64,000 nt of DNA, from NCBI GenBank assembly GCA_028023455.1, contig JAQFVV010012394.1:30408385-30472384 (forward strand). The letters are read 5' to 3'. The DNA comes from Epiperipatus broadwayi. Taxonomy: Eukaryota; Onychophora; Udeonychophora; Euonychophora; Peripatidae. Each line of letters begins with the position of its first letter. The stretch's first letter is position 1. Position numbers and translations under genes: made by a program. Positions 11,425-21,689 of this stretch are shown piece after piece. A model generated the notes under the pieces. It searched no databases. It was not told the origin of the DNA and saw only the letters and a program-made list of their open reading frames with translations.

Positions 11425-11452
11425 AAAATACAGACATTTAATGGTTGTAGTT
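11425..11452 (-). repeat. PLE inverted repeat, inner copy
   Basis: Reverse complement of 10821-10848. It sits at the junction between the 5' pseudo-LTR and the coding body. Such a flipped short end is typical of PLE pseudo-LTR structures produced during target-primed reverse transcription. Confidence 0.85.
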
Positions 11453-11465
11453 ATTTATATATGAA

Positions 11466-12199
11466 ATGGATTTAAAGCAATTAAATGGAATTTGGCTTTT
11501 AAAGGAATGGCGGAAAGTAATGGTTAAAGTTATTACGTTAAAGTGCAGAATAAAGTTTTTGTATTCCTGTCGGATTTTTAAAGTGTTTCCTAACTGTTGT
11601 TCTATTAAAATAAATAAATTATGTAAATTGAGTGTGAGATCTATGGATGATCTAAAAATATAATACTTCATAATATAATTGACCAATGTAAGTATTTGCT
11701 GTTTTATAATAGAAAGTATTTAAGAACATTAAATCATTTTATTTACGTTAATAATATTGATTATTTATATGAATATAAAAAGATTTGTCAAATACGTTTT
11801 AATAATTTGCATTCAAAAATGATGGATAAATTTAATAGGAAAATTGAACATTTGTATAATAAAAAGTTTCCAAGAAATTTTAGTGATCAAAACTATGTGA
11901 ATATCTCTGGAGTTGATTTGAATTTTAATCAGCATTATATTTTAAATTTTGGATCTAAATATGTTGGTGGAGGTTAGAAAGATTCTAGTATTGAATTAAA
12001 TGCGGTGATTGAATATTCGTTTGGTGTTATAAATTGTGATTTAAATGATAGGAATAAAATAATTAGTGAAATAAAAAATAAAACATTTGATAAGCAAAAT
12101 GATAATGTTTGGTTAAAACAAATTTATGAATTTAAATTTTTTTTAAAAAGTAATAAATTAATTTGTTTGAAAGAGGACAAGGGTTACGGATGTGCCTAA
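11466..12199 (+). pseudogene. PLE N-terminal coding region, interrupted
   Basis: Open pieces at 11696-11977 and 12005-12199 are in the same frame, separated by a TAG at about 11975. An earlier piece (11466-11663) is in a different frame. The second piece ends with KEDKG, the equivalent of the conserved DKG motif that precedes the reverse transcriptase core in PLEs. The frame then shifts by one between about 12188 and 12200, where the downstream frame continues with LMKQDEY. The interruptions imply a defective copy. Confidence 0.7.
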
Positions 12200-13434
12200 T
12201 GAAACAGGATGAATATAATATGAAAATTATGGATCAAATGAAGAAGCTTTGTTTTGAAAAAAGTAAATTAAATAATATTGATACATATAGAATGAAATTT
12301 ATTAATGACATTTTAATGATTGCTAAAAAGAAAAAAGTTATTGATGCAAAGACATATTACAGTTTATATCCGTCCTCTGCAGTATTTCTAAGAATCTTTG
12401 CAAATATAAAATGGCATAAAAATTGTTATCCATTAAGAGTAATTGTTGATTTTGGGGGTGTTTTTTATTATAATGATTATAGATATATTGAAAAAATAAT
12501 GCAAGATGTGCTTGGATTTGGAGATTATACGATTTCATCATCATTTGATTTTATTAATAGGATTAAAAATATAAAAATTGATAATAATGATGTTATGTGT
12601 ACACTTGACATATCTGAAATGTATGGTTCAATTAATCATATGGAATCAATAGAGATTATTGAAAGAGCTTTGTTTTTAAAATCTATCGATAATAATATTA
12701 AGAATTTTATTATTAAAATATTAAAATTTGTAAATGATAATATATATGTTAGGTTTAATGATTGCTTTTATAAAATGAATTATGGTTGGCCGATGGGTCT
12801 TCTGGTGGTATCACAGATTTGTAATTTTTTTATTTCTAGTTATGAGGTTAAGATATCATCTCAGATAAAATATAAAGGAATTAAAGTATATTGTAGGTAT
12901 GTTGATGATGTATTTATATGTGCACATAATGAAATAATAGTTAATTTGTTTAATGAGTTAAATATGATTAATAATGTAAAACGGGTGTTAAATGAAGAGA
13001 AGGAAGATTCTATAAAGTTTTTAGATATATTTATTAAAAGAAATAATAATATGTTTGATTATAATATGATTTTAAAGCCTGTGGAAATTAGGGGTTATAT
13101 TCCATATAATTCTAAAGTTCATATGAGTCATAAATTAGCTGGTTTGAAGTCATTTTTGCTTACAAATGATTATTTGTGCAAATTTATTAGTGATAAAATT
13201 GAAAATATTAATGTATATATTACTGATATGTTGAATCTTGGTTATGGAAGGAATATTATTTATAATACAATTACAAAATATAATCAAAATAAAAGTAATA
13301 ATAATAAAATATTAAGTAAATTAAAAAGTGATAAATGGATTTCTATTCCTTTTATATCTAATAAACAAGTTAAATTAATTAATAAACTTTATATTGGTTT
13401 GTGTAGAATTTCTTTTTCTCTTCAAACAATATAA
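12163..13434 (+). CDS. Penelope-like reverse transcriptase (element-encoded)
   Basis: A 423-codon frame covering the reverse transcriptase palm and thumb; the true protein start lies upstream in another frame. Visible motifs are TLDISEMYGSIN (about residues 146-157, equivalent to the DvxxLFtnI motif with the first catalytic Asp) and WPMGLLVVSQICN (the MGxPLSP position). The catalytic YVDD lies inside YCRYVDDVF (about residues 243-251), followed by IKFLDIFIKR and later SHKLAGLKSF. All three catalytic aspartates appear intact. The protein would copy element RNA at a nicked target in the nucleus. The endonuclease continues in another frame downstream, so this copy could not make the usual fused product without frameshifting. 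Confidence 0.9.
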   Translation: MFERGQGLRMCLMKQDEYNMKIMDQMKKLCFEKSKLNNIDTYRMKFINDILMIAKKKKVIDAKTYYSLYPSSAVFLRIFANIKWHKNCYPLRVIVDFGGVFYYNDYRYIEKIMQDVLGFGDYTISSSFDFINRIKNIKIDNNDVMCTLDISEMYGSINHMESIEIIERALFLKSIDNNIKNFIIKILKFVNDNIYVRFNDCFYKMNYGWPMGLLVVSQICNFFISSYEVKISSQIKYKGIKVYCRYVDDVFICAHNEIIVNLFNELNMINNVKRVLNEEKEDSIKFLDIFIKRNNNMFDYNMILKPVEIRGYIPYNSKVHMSHKLAGLKSFLLTNDYLCKFISDKIENINVYITDMLNLGYGRNIIYNTITKYNQNKSNNNKILSKLKSDKWISIPFISNKQVKLINKLYIGLCRISFSLQTI

Positions 13435-13498
13435 ATGATATGATAAATAACTCCAAAGCCAAGATTTCTACCTTTGAATTAAGTTCTGTTATATATAT

Positions 13499-13828
13499 AT
13501 GTTGGAATGTGGTTGTGGAATAAAATATATAGAGGAATCCAAATGTACATTACAAAAACAATATAATGATCATAAGACATTATATAAATGTGTACAGAAA
13601 GAAAATATATCTTCAGTAAATATGAATACTCCATCAATTATTTTTGATCATAATAAAACATGTAATTATGGTTTTAAATTTAGTAATAGAGATATAAAAA
13701 TTATTCAAATTGAAAGGTGTAGTGAAAAACGTAAAATTAAAGAGGCAATGATGATATCTAGGAATAGAGGTGGTTTAATGAATAAACAACCGGCTAATAT
13801 AAAGAAAACAGAATTGTGGGAAATTTGA
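13499..13828 (+). CDS. PLE GIY-YIG endonuclease domain (element-encoded)
   Basis: A 109-codon frame with CGCGIKYIEES near the start, which corresponds to the C-x-C...YIG strand of GIY-YIG endonucleases in PLEs; the expected YIG is YIE here. It continues with QKQYNDHK, FDHNKTCNYGFKF, and KRKIKEAMMI ending in TELWEI. The invariant Arg of the R-x(3)-H helix appears as Gln (QYNDH), so catalysis is questionable. It lies about 65 nt after the RT stop in another frame. In intact PLEs this domain is fused to the RT and nicks target DNA for priming. Confidence 0.8.
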   Translation: MLECGCGIKYIEESKCTLQKQYNDHKTLYKCVQKENISSVNMNTPSIIFDHNKTCNYGFKFSNRDIKIIQIERCSEKRKIKEAMMISRNRGGLMNKQPANIKKTELWEI

Positions 13829-13877
13829 ATAGATTGAATGATGGGTAATGCAGGTTTTTATTTTTGTACGTTTGTAT

Positions 13878-13927
13878 TAACAGTTGATAAAGATTGTCAG
13901 TGAAACAATTGAAAGTACTTCTGGTAA
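13878..13927 (+). ncRNA. Hammerhead-like motif in PLE 3' pseudo-LTR (U3-A8 variant)
   Basis: The region is identical in sequence to the motif at 11308-11357: CAG stem I, UUGAUAA (13884-13890), five-base-pair stem II, GAAA (13911-13914), short stem III, CUGGUA. Its presence in both pseudo-LTRs would allow release of a unit-length RNA if active. Confidence 0.5.
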
Positions 13928-14003
13928 AGAATATATTATTTAATTTTGAATACTGTGTTAAATATATTTGTTTGAATTATTAATATATATATATAAGAGG
14001 TAT

Positions 14004-14130
14004 TGATCTGGACCAATTGATGAGAACTGGTTGAGCACATAATATATATATATATATTGGAGATGATTTATTTCATGATAACTGGTTGAGCACATAATAT
14101 ATATATATATATTGGAGATGATTTTTTTCA
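14004..14130 (+). ncRNA. Degenerate, partly duplicated hammerhead (family A)
   Basis: The first copy has GATCTGGACCAA, core TTGATGA (14019-14025), stem II ending GAGCA, CATAA in place of the GAAA segment, a stem III region expanded into (TA)n, and TTGGAGATGAT as the 3' stem I strand. The stem II to stem I part is then repeated at about 14069-14121. The lost GAAA makes both inactive. The TA expansion shows how stem III grows into a microsatellite. Confidence 0.6.
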
Positions 14131-14589
14131 CATTATGAAATTATGTGTATTAGTTGTATAAGATGGAGTGGATGACTATAGAGAGCTTGAAAGTCTGAGT
14201 TCAAATCTTTTTTAAATTAGATTAAGTTCAGTATAGACAATATGCTTGTATTTAAATATCAAATTATATTATATAAGTTTAATTTAAAAAAAAAAAAGGT
14301 TTCTTAATCCAATTGAAATAGATATGGAATTTTATAATTACAAGCATTATCTATTATAACATAAAAACAAGCTTGCCTTGATTTCTTTTTAGTTTTACAT
14401 TATTTTAATTATCAGAATCAGAACAAAACATTAAATAGAACTTTTTAAATATTTAATTTTTAATAATTTTTTAAAATTCAACATTATTATTTAACCCTTA
14501 ACTGTTATTCTCATGTAATATAATAAATATTTTCAAAAAATGTTATCGCTGTTTATTTCTACTTTTCCTTCCAAATTTATATAAATATG

Positions 14590-16570
14590 TATGCACATAC
14601 ACTATGTTATGTATGCCATAAGACACATAACTGTATCATATCCCTTGTCATGGGGGGGGGATAAAACACCAAAGTAACAATATTTTACATAATATCCGTG
14701 TATAACCAAAACAAAGTTCACACCTCAAACTATGTTTTCATCCACTTTTTTATGCATTTTACAGGCATCTGATAGCTAATGGAGTGAATAGTGACATGCA
14801 ATTCTGAGATAAATAAAGAATTCAGCCATTGGAAAATAAATACCCAAACCAGCATGAACACCAAAAGAGCTATCTTAACTTAGATACAACAAGCTATCAC
14901 AACCCAAAATAAAAATAATGCGAAAAGTATTTACAAAACCCTGCTCCTTTGTTTCTTAGGGGCTAGAAAACACAGAACTATGCTTTGCTTCTATTTTTGG
15001 AAACCTAGAGGCTGGCAATCATGGCAGGATTATGCTAATGGACCATGATAAACAATAGGAAATGTGAAAATCAAAAAGTGGATTGGAGGAATGCATGAGA
15101 TAAAACACAGTTTAGAGTTGCATGAAAACATTCTCAAGCCAATGATAAAACCCTTTATCAATCATAAAAACTTTAAGTACAATTACATAAATGTCAACAG
15201 TCAAAAACCCAATTCAATCTTCTTAATCATAGAGTTTCTATTCAACTTTAAATATGAACTCCATAGTCAAGCATTGGTCGTTGAGAGGTCAGTGACAGCT
15301 GCTTTACAAGCAGTTGTCCCAGGATAGTGGGTTCACTTCCTGGCTGATTCTATGACACATGAGAAAAAAATATGAACTCCATAAATATATATTAACCACT
15401 ATTTTACATCTTAATCACCAATACTCTTACACATTTCACAGTATTTTGTTAATATTAATTTTGCATAAAATGCATACTTTTTTCTTTCTCAGATGTGGTT
15501 ATATTTGAACTCCAATTGAGTGCAATTTGTAATGACCCCTAGTGTTTCTTCATCATCAAGCCAAAATTTGGTATGAAAAACATGGGGGTGGATTTAAGGT
15601 GATGAATATTCATCATCATCAATCCCAGTTAATAAATAAAATTTAAATATACAAATAATATGAGAAAAGAACAGGAGAGATCAGCAACTAACTAATTATA
15701 AATTTATCAGCATTACAAACAACAATAATAATCATTCATCATCATGAATAATCAAAATCAACAGTCAACCTTCTGACTGGATTTGAAATTGGTCCACTAT
15801 ATATGAGGCCAATTATTTTTCCCATGCCAAATTGAGAACACATTACATAAACCATAATTGAATGCACAAATTTAAGTGCTAATCCATCAGAAAATAACAA
15901 AAGATTAATGCAGGGATACAGAAACATGCAGATCATCATCAATGCTCTGGCCATTTACTACCATTAATGTACTGACTAACTATAATAGTAAAATAAAACT
16001 TAATAAATGAACTGTGAATGATATATTTTTGCACTATCCAGCATTAGAGAAGTAATGAAATCATCATCAACAGGATGCCCATAACACTAAACATAACCCC
16101 AATCCATATAACTAATCATTATGTATGAATTCAGCTCAGGGAGGGAAAACTCTATAATGTTTACCATGAGCAACATATAAATGGATAAATAATACTTATA
16201 ATGTATTTTTAACATATTTTAGAATTCAATAATTCTCTGGAATACCTTAATAAAATATAAATTTATTAATTAGAAGCAATAATAATAAAAAATGAAATTA
16301 AGGTCTGCAAAGTATGCCATGAATTTAAATTTGGCATTCTGATTAAAATAATAAAAAAATATGTGATTACTTTGTAATTTGCATATATCTCAGTAGCTTT
16401 ATATAAAAAAACCTTATCTAGATACAATCAGATATGCTGTATAATAATTTAAATTAACATTTTTGAATTGTCATAAACCAATAATAATTATTCTTTTTTA
16501 TAATATATAATAATTAACTTTAGCATGTATGTGTTTCTACATGACTCACATCCAATCAAAGTACACAGAT
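14590..16570 (+). repeat. Family C repeat, copy 2
   Basis: Aligned block by block with 7257-9345, for example GTAACAATATTTTACATAAT near 14672 and GATCATCATCAATGCTCTGG near 15931. It carries a SINE (15266-15367) absent from copy 1. No coding region is visible. Confidence 0.75.
15266..15367 (+). mobile_element. tRNA-like SINE insertion with 16-bp target duplication
   Basis: The direct repeat AAATATGAACTCCATA occurs at 15250-15265 and 15368-15383. Family C copy 1 has the unoccupied site near 7909. The insert contains GAGAGGTCAGTGACAGC, an anticodon-arm-like CTGCTTTACAAGCAG, and a B-box-like GGGTTCACTTCC, and ends in an A-rich tail. A minus-strand relative is at 50655-50735. The cloverleaf is not complete, so it is a SINE rather than a working tRNA gene. 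Confidence 0.8.
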
Positions 16571-17574
16571 GCTATCTTATCCCACATAAGTTCTTGTGAC
16601 TTCAAGCAAAATTAGATTCATTTTGTTTGATTGACAATCAGACACACAACCATTACTTGTGCCATAGTGATAGGTGCACCTTAATGTGTTTTAATTAGCT
16701 TATGAATTTCTAAGCACTAAGAAAAATAATGTCATAGTAATTAGACATTTTGCATCAAAGACAATTTTTATATTATTTTTGCATATAATAAAAATAACCA
16801 CATTAAAAAAAACTGTAACAAAAATAATCAAATAGTTAATTGATCATGGGATCAAGCACTGAAATGTCAGACCAAGAGTTGCACCTCATGCCTTTTGGTC
16901 TATAATTTGCTTCACCCCACCAATAGGGCAAAACTGCAATAAATAATGATTTATTAATAATATCAGTTTTTATTTAAATTGTGTTTGTTTTATTTATTTT
17001 GCAAAACTTTTTCAAAATATAGTCGAACAAAATATCTGAAGTAAAACTTCCGTTCATACTCTCGGCAATTATATAACCAAAATAGTTTACAAGAGTTTTT
17101 GTAATTAAAATGGTAGAAAATAAAAATATACATAAACTATTTATAAGAATGCTTTTACTTTCATAAATGCACTAAAAAGTATAAAAATATGTTTTCTTTA
17201 GCTTTCACAATTAAAAGCATGGAAACACTCAAGCTTAGAAGTTGGATTCTAATAAATAATATCCACTTTCTTGTACCAATGCCAAGAACATTCAAAGTAG
17301 ATGTTATTTACAAATTTATTTAAATGATTTTTTGGAAATTTGACTTGAAAACATGATTACCCCACCCTTTATAATCAAGAAAAGTATTTTTTTTTTTTTA
17401 CTTTATAGTGTATTGTTTTTTTTTACTTTTTAGTGAATTTATATACTTAAAAGCTTTACTTTAATTTTTTTAATTGTTTAGTATTTTCTACATTTTAGTT
17501 CTATATCATTCCAGAAATTACAAATGAAATTTTAAATATAATTTAATCCCACCAGATGGCAGTACTATATAGAA
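16571..17574. other. No recognised feature
   Basis: AT-rich sequence with poly-T runs (17388-17399). I see no repeat family shared with the rest of the window. Confidence 0.4.
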
Positions 17575-18114
17575 TACTGAATGGAGAGTAAAAAGAGTTT
17601 AAATATATATAGAAATAAACAGAATATTATGTGTGAGTTAATATATGATAATAGTAAGGAAAGTAGTTTATTTTTTAAGGCTCGAACAGGATCTTTAGCT
17701 ACAAAAGAATATACATGTAAATGGAAAAATATGGGTGATTTATTTTGTAAATTATGTAAGGAAGGAATTGAAAATATTAGGCATTTGTTAATTGAATGTA
17801 AATGTTTGAAAACAGAAAGAGTACATATAATGAAGTTGTGGAAAAATAAATATGAAAAGAGTGATTATACAGAAAGTGAATTTATTGGTTTTTATGCTGG
17901 GTTTGGGAAAAGATAAGGGGGATTTAGATATAAAGGTTATAGAGTTGACAAAAATTATGTTGTGGAAATGGGATAGAGCAGATTATGGGTAAATTTAGAG
18001 TGGGGAATGTAAAAGAAAGTGGCTAACAGGTTTATCTGGGCATAATTGCTGAGATATTCTTGACTTCGTTTAAGGAGAAGCCATAATACATCACATCACA
18101 TCACATCACATCAA
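17575..18114 (+). mobile_element. LINE 3' end, copy 1 (CATCA-tailed lineage)
   Basis: It carries the C-terminal coding part and 3' UTR of a non-LTR retrotransposon and ends in a CATCA pentanucleotide run at about 18081-18112. Related copies are at 18497-19015 and 29268-29800, each with the same tail. The 5' part, including the reverse transcriptase, is missing. The next copy starts immediately after the tail. Confidence 0.8.
17581..17916 (+). pseudogene. LINE C-terminal zinc-knuckle fragment
   Basis: The frame contains a C-x2-C-x8-H-x4-C motif (starting CKLC near residue 57 and ending LLIEC), the cysteine-histidine knuckle found after the reverse transcriptase in many LINE ORF2 proteins. A one-base shift near 17880 changes the ending compared with the copy at 18601-18906 (ELLVIMLGLGK). 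5'-truncated and dead. Confidence 0.7.
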
Positions 18115-18135
18115 AGGGAAGTAGGAAGACATGCA

Positions 18136-18486
18136 TTGGATGCAGAAGTATGGACAGCAAGGGAGGCAATTCAAGGAGAAATGGGATGGTCAAGTTTTCA
18201 TATGAGAGATGCAAAAAGTAAAATGAAAATGTTTGGTAGATTGCAGTTTATGGATAATAAAAGAATAGCTAAAATAGTATTTAATTGGGTTATGAGTAAA
18301 GGGCAGGTAACAAGATGGGTGAGAAAGGTAATGCGGTATGCAAAAGATTTGGATAAAGAATTTATATCAGTATATTTGTATAAAAGATGGGATGATTGTG
18401 TTAAGATGATTATTGAGTGTTATAGTAGTAAGGAATGGGATAAAAGAATAAATTTATTAATAAAGACTAGGGAGTTAGAGAGATAA
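18136..18486 (+). pseudogene. LINE post-RT coding segment
   Basis: A 116-codon frame, hydrophilic, with KMFGRLQFMDNKRIAK, resembling the region between the RT thumb and the zinc knuckle of LINE ORF2 proteins. The homologous region is partly present at 29168-29265. A stop at 18484-18486 separates it from the zinc-knuckle frame, so the copy is broken. Confidence 0.6.
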
Positions 18487-18600
18487 AGAAATAGTATGGA
18501 AAGTAAAAAGGGTTTAAATATATATAGAAATAAACAGAATATTAGGTGTGAGTTAATATATGATAATGGTAAGGAAAGTAGTTTATTGTTTTAGGCTCGA

Positions 18601-18906
18601 ATGGGATCTTTAGCTACAAAAGAATATACATATAAATGGAAAAATAAGGATGATTTATTTTGTAAATTATGTAAGGAAGGAATAGAAAATATTAGGCATT
18701 TGTTAATTGAATGTAAATGTTTGAAAACAGAAAGGGTACATATAATGAAGTTGTGGAAAAATAAATATGAAAAGAGTGATTATACAGAAAGTGAATTATT
18801 GGTTATTATGTTGGGTTTGGGAAAAGATAAGAGGGATTTAGATATAAAGGTTATAGAGTTGACAAAGATTATGTTGTGGAAATGGGATAGAGCAGATTAT
18901 GGGTAA
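18601..18906 (+). pseudogene. LINE C-terminal zinc-knuckle fragment, copy 2
   Basis: Same C-x2-C-x8-H-x4-C knuckle as at 17581-17916, with a longer natural C-terminus ending near WKWDRADYG. A stop just upstream (TAG at about 18593) breaks the link to the preceding coding segment. It shows the expected family C-terminus. Confidence 0.7.
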
Positions 18907-19015
18907 ATTTAGAGTGGTGAATGTAAAATAAAGTGGCTAATAGGTTTATCTGGGCATAATTGCTGAGATATTCTTGACTTCGTTTAAGGAGAAGCCATAA
19001 TACATCACATCACAT

Positions 19016-20944
19016 CCAATTAAAATTAAAGGTTTAAATTTTTTGATAATTATTTTTTTACTAAGTTGTTTGCAATCTTTAAAAAAAATATCTTGTCATT
19101 GGGAATATATATGTATGCAGTATTTCAAATAAATCAAAAATTAGGAAGAGGAAGAAAATTGAATTGCAAGATTTCACAGACGACAAAAACAGAACAAATT
19201 ACATAAAAAACATATAAAATAAATTCCTGACATAATGCAAAAAACAACTGGATTTTTTTGATGGTAATGAAAAGAAAATTATTCTTAGATTTATGAAAAT
19301 GTATGCAGACAGTGATTTGTTATTCTTTTATCTGAAAAGTGAAGCAGTGTAAAAAAATTTGATAATTAACAGAAAACGAATAAAAATTATGGTAATTAGT
19401 GTAACTACTAAAGAGGATGAACCGAGTCATTTGCAAGAGAGAGGGTGAATTGAAAGAAACTGTCAGTTGATAATAATAATGCCTTCCCTAAAAGAAGAAA
19501 TGGTGGTGTTAAGTTAAAGCAACATATGTAATTTTGAATACTTTTAAATGAAATAATCAATTTAGTAAAATGAAAAACTGGAATGAATGAGGCCTATAAT
19601 TTTGTTAATGCAAAGCAACAATGAATTAAGGATACTCATGTATAGATTTTAAAATATGAGAGTTAATGCAACTGTAGTTTAATGTATTGTAATAAACATT
19701 TTCAGTGTGTAAGAATGAAGTGTCCCCCACACATAAAACTTGTTCTAATGTTTGTCCCAAAGTTAAGTAATTATTATTATTATTCTATTAATATTTATTG
19801 TTATTTATTTTATCAATATTCGTTAGCAAAGAGAAACAAACTTGCTGAGATAAATAAAAGTTGTTTTAAGTATTTTTTTTTTACTTTATAAATTTTTTTT
19901 TTGATTAATTAAGAATGTCTACATAAACCACTAAAGATTGCACTCAACTAAACTTCAGATATTTCAGAAAGTATGTATAAATACTCCTGCTCATATCTAC
20001 AATTTAAAGAAAAGGCCTAAACTTTGATTTTTGGATAAAAATGTGTCAAGTTTCTGATTGCGAACCTTTATGACTTACAATTAAAACTGAGTATAACTCA
20101 TATTACCCAGGAAAAGAAAAGAATGCTGCAAAAATATGCATATTTTGATTATTATTTAACAAAGAGCTCTTACATTACAACACATATTACTATTAAGTTA
20201 GTCTACACATGTTATAAGCTGATTTCTTTTTGATTTAGAACTTTCAAAAAAAAAAAAGCTAAACTTTATTTAAAAGAATTTATTCATATAAAAATTAAAT
20301 ACTACCTAACACTCTACTAGTAATAATAAATAAGATAAAAATTCATATAGCATTACAACCAAAAAAATTAAACTTTACTAAAATTCTTCCACAACCATGG
20401 CTTCATGATTATATTCTTTATGCTAATTTCAAAATTTGCATATAGGAAAGAGATTAATTTATTTACACATCTTAAAATTTTCAAACACTTGTATTTTTTA
20501 ATGCAATATTGTCCAGTCACTTGGTGTGTTCAAGTTTTTTTTTGAATTCCAGAGCAATTAAAGTATTCAGTTGTTTATTTTCAAAGTGTCAAAAGGTAAT
20601 GAGGTATGTTCTTAAATTATATTTAAAGAAATAAAATGATTTCATTTTTAAAATGTGAAAATATCAGAATATTTTCCAATAAGTAAAAATCATTCTATTG
20701 GTATGACTACTAATTTGTTTGATTTTAAAACTGATTTCAAATTTTCATTTAAACACTTTATTAAACAAGTAGGGAGTTAGAAAATCAATAACTTCACAAA
20801 GTGCAGGTTCATAAACCTTTATTTTACTTCTCAATAAGTGTCAAGAATAACCATTAAGTGAATTTTTTAGATATTAGAATTGTAGAATGTTACACAGCGG
20901 TCGCGCAATTTTTTTTTTAATCTTCTAAAAAAATGCGTATGAAC
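19016..20944. other. No recognised feature
   Basis: AT-rich DNA. Short frames such as 19682-19891 have low-complexity composition. I see no copy of families A-F, LINE or PLE. Confidence 0.4.
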
Positions 20945-21025
20945 TAAAGTCCCTGCGCGGTTTGCCGCAGTTGGTGGAGCGCCCGATTTGAATTCCCGAA
21001 CAATAAAGCTATAAGACTTTTTTTC
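20945..21025 (+). mobile_element. tRNA-derived SINE (family H), truncated
   Basis: It begins CCCTGCGCGGTTTGCCGCAG, with an A-box-like GCAGTTGGTGGAGCG, and then skips to the conserved tail CAATAAAGCTATAAGAC followed by T-rich sequence. Two longer relatives are at 40650-40905. The internal deletion removes the anticodon and B-box region. Confidence 0.7.
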
Positions 21026-21689
21026 GCTATTGCAATTCTGGTAAATTTTATTCCATAAAAAGAACTACAAATTTTAATCTATATAATGTTTACACAATGT
21101 TTTACGTTTGATCATTTAAACAACATCTATTAAATTACAACTTTTTGATGTAAAAAATAAAAACGCAGAGAGTCATTAATACTATTACGCTATAAAAAAA
21201 AATCCCATCATGCCTCTGAGATTTAAGAAGTTTATATGAAGAAAAGTAAATAACTTTAGAGCCAACTGTAACATAATTACTGTAGTTGTCATATAAAAAT
21301 AAATAAACAGGAAAAAATGCAATTAAGATATACGACCTAGATTTGTTTGATTGCAACCTTTTTATGCTTTTTTATAAATAAATTTATAAAAAACCCATAT
21401 ACATTACAATTTTTTGTGTTTTTTCGCTCTCCTATTTACTATTATTTTTACATATACAATAAGCTAAGACAGAAAATAAATTATAAATAAAAATAAAATA
21501 CTTGAAAGTACGAGTATTAGCTAATTTATATAAATCATAGGTGGCAGCACTATTTAAAATGATATTGATGGGTGTGTTAAGTAGCTGGTTTTAGTAGTTA
21601 AATGGTATTATTTTAAGTAGAATTCTAACACACATCAGCATGCTGTTGAGTATTACTATGAAAAATAAAAATTGCAAAAAATATTTTAT
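21026..21689. other. No recognised feature
   Basis: AT-rich sequence without coding potential or shared repeats that I can detect. Confidence 0.4.

Larger units (their letters stand above)
10821..13985 (+). mobile_element. Penelope-like element with pseudo-LTRs, near complete but frameshifted
   Basis: The element consists of a 5' pseudo-LTR (about 10850-11425), a body with reverse transcriptase and GIY-YIG endonuclease frames, and a 3' pseudo-LTR (about 13411-13985). The two pseudo-LTRs are highly similar, for example 11052-11258 against 13622-13828. A short inverted repeat brackets the 5' pseudo-LTR (10821-10848 with 11425-11452), a known hallmark of PLEs. The element is inserted in a (TA)n tract of a family A repeat. 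In-frame stops and a frameshift in the N-terminal half, and a frame change between RT and endonuclease, suggest it is inactive. Confidence 0.9.
13411..13985 (+). repeat. PLE 3' pseudo-LTR
   Basis: Direct repeat of about 10850-11425. It starts in the RT frame's last codons and continues through the endonuclease, the 3' UTR and the hammerhead-like motif to a TA tract. The high similarity to the 5' copy suggests a fairly recent insertion. Confidence 0.85.
10486..14590 (+). repeat. Family A repeat, plus strand, split by a PLE
   Basis: The sequence 10486-10820 continues at 13990-14590 when compared with the uninterrupted copy at 2686-3540. The PLE between them lies inside a TA tract (10803-10820 and 13981-13995). 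The downstream piece has a duplicated degenerate hammerhead (14004-14130), a B-box-like GAGTTCAAATC (14197-14207), and the beginning of a further A unit. It runs directly into family C at about 14590. Confidence 0.75.
18115..19015 (+). mobile_element. LINE 3' end, copy 2, inserted at the tail of copy 1
   Basis: It includes more upstream coding sequence than copy 1 (18136-18486), then repeats the region equivalent to copy 1 (18497-19013), including the CATCA tail. The junction with copy 1 is at the CATCA repeat, which suggests insertion into, or template switching at, the microsatellite tail. Confidence 0.8.

Noticed and set aside
18081-18112. CATCA run as a CRISPR or satellite array
   Set aside because: It is a simple pentanucleotide tail found at the 3' end of three copies of the same LINE.
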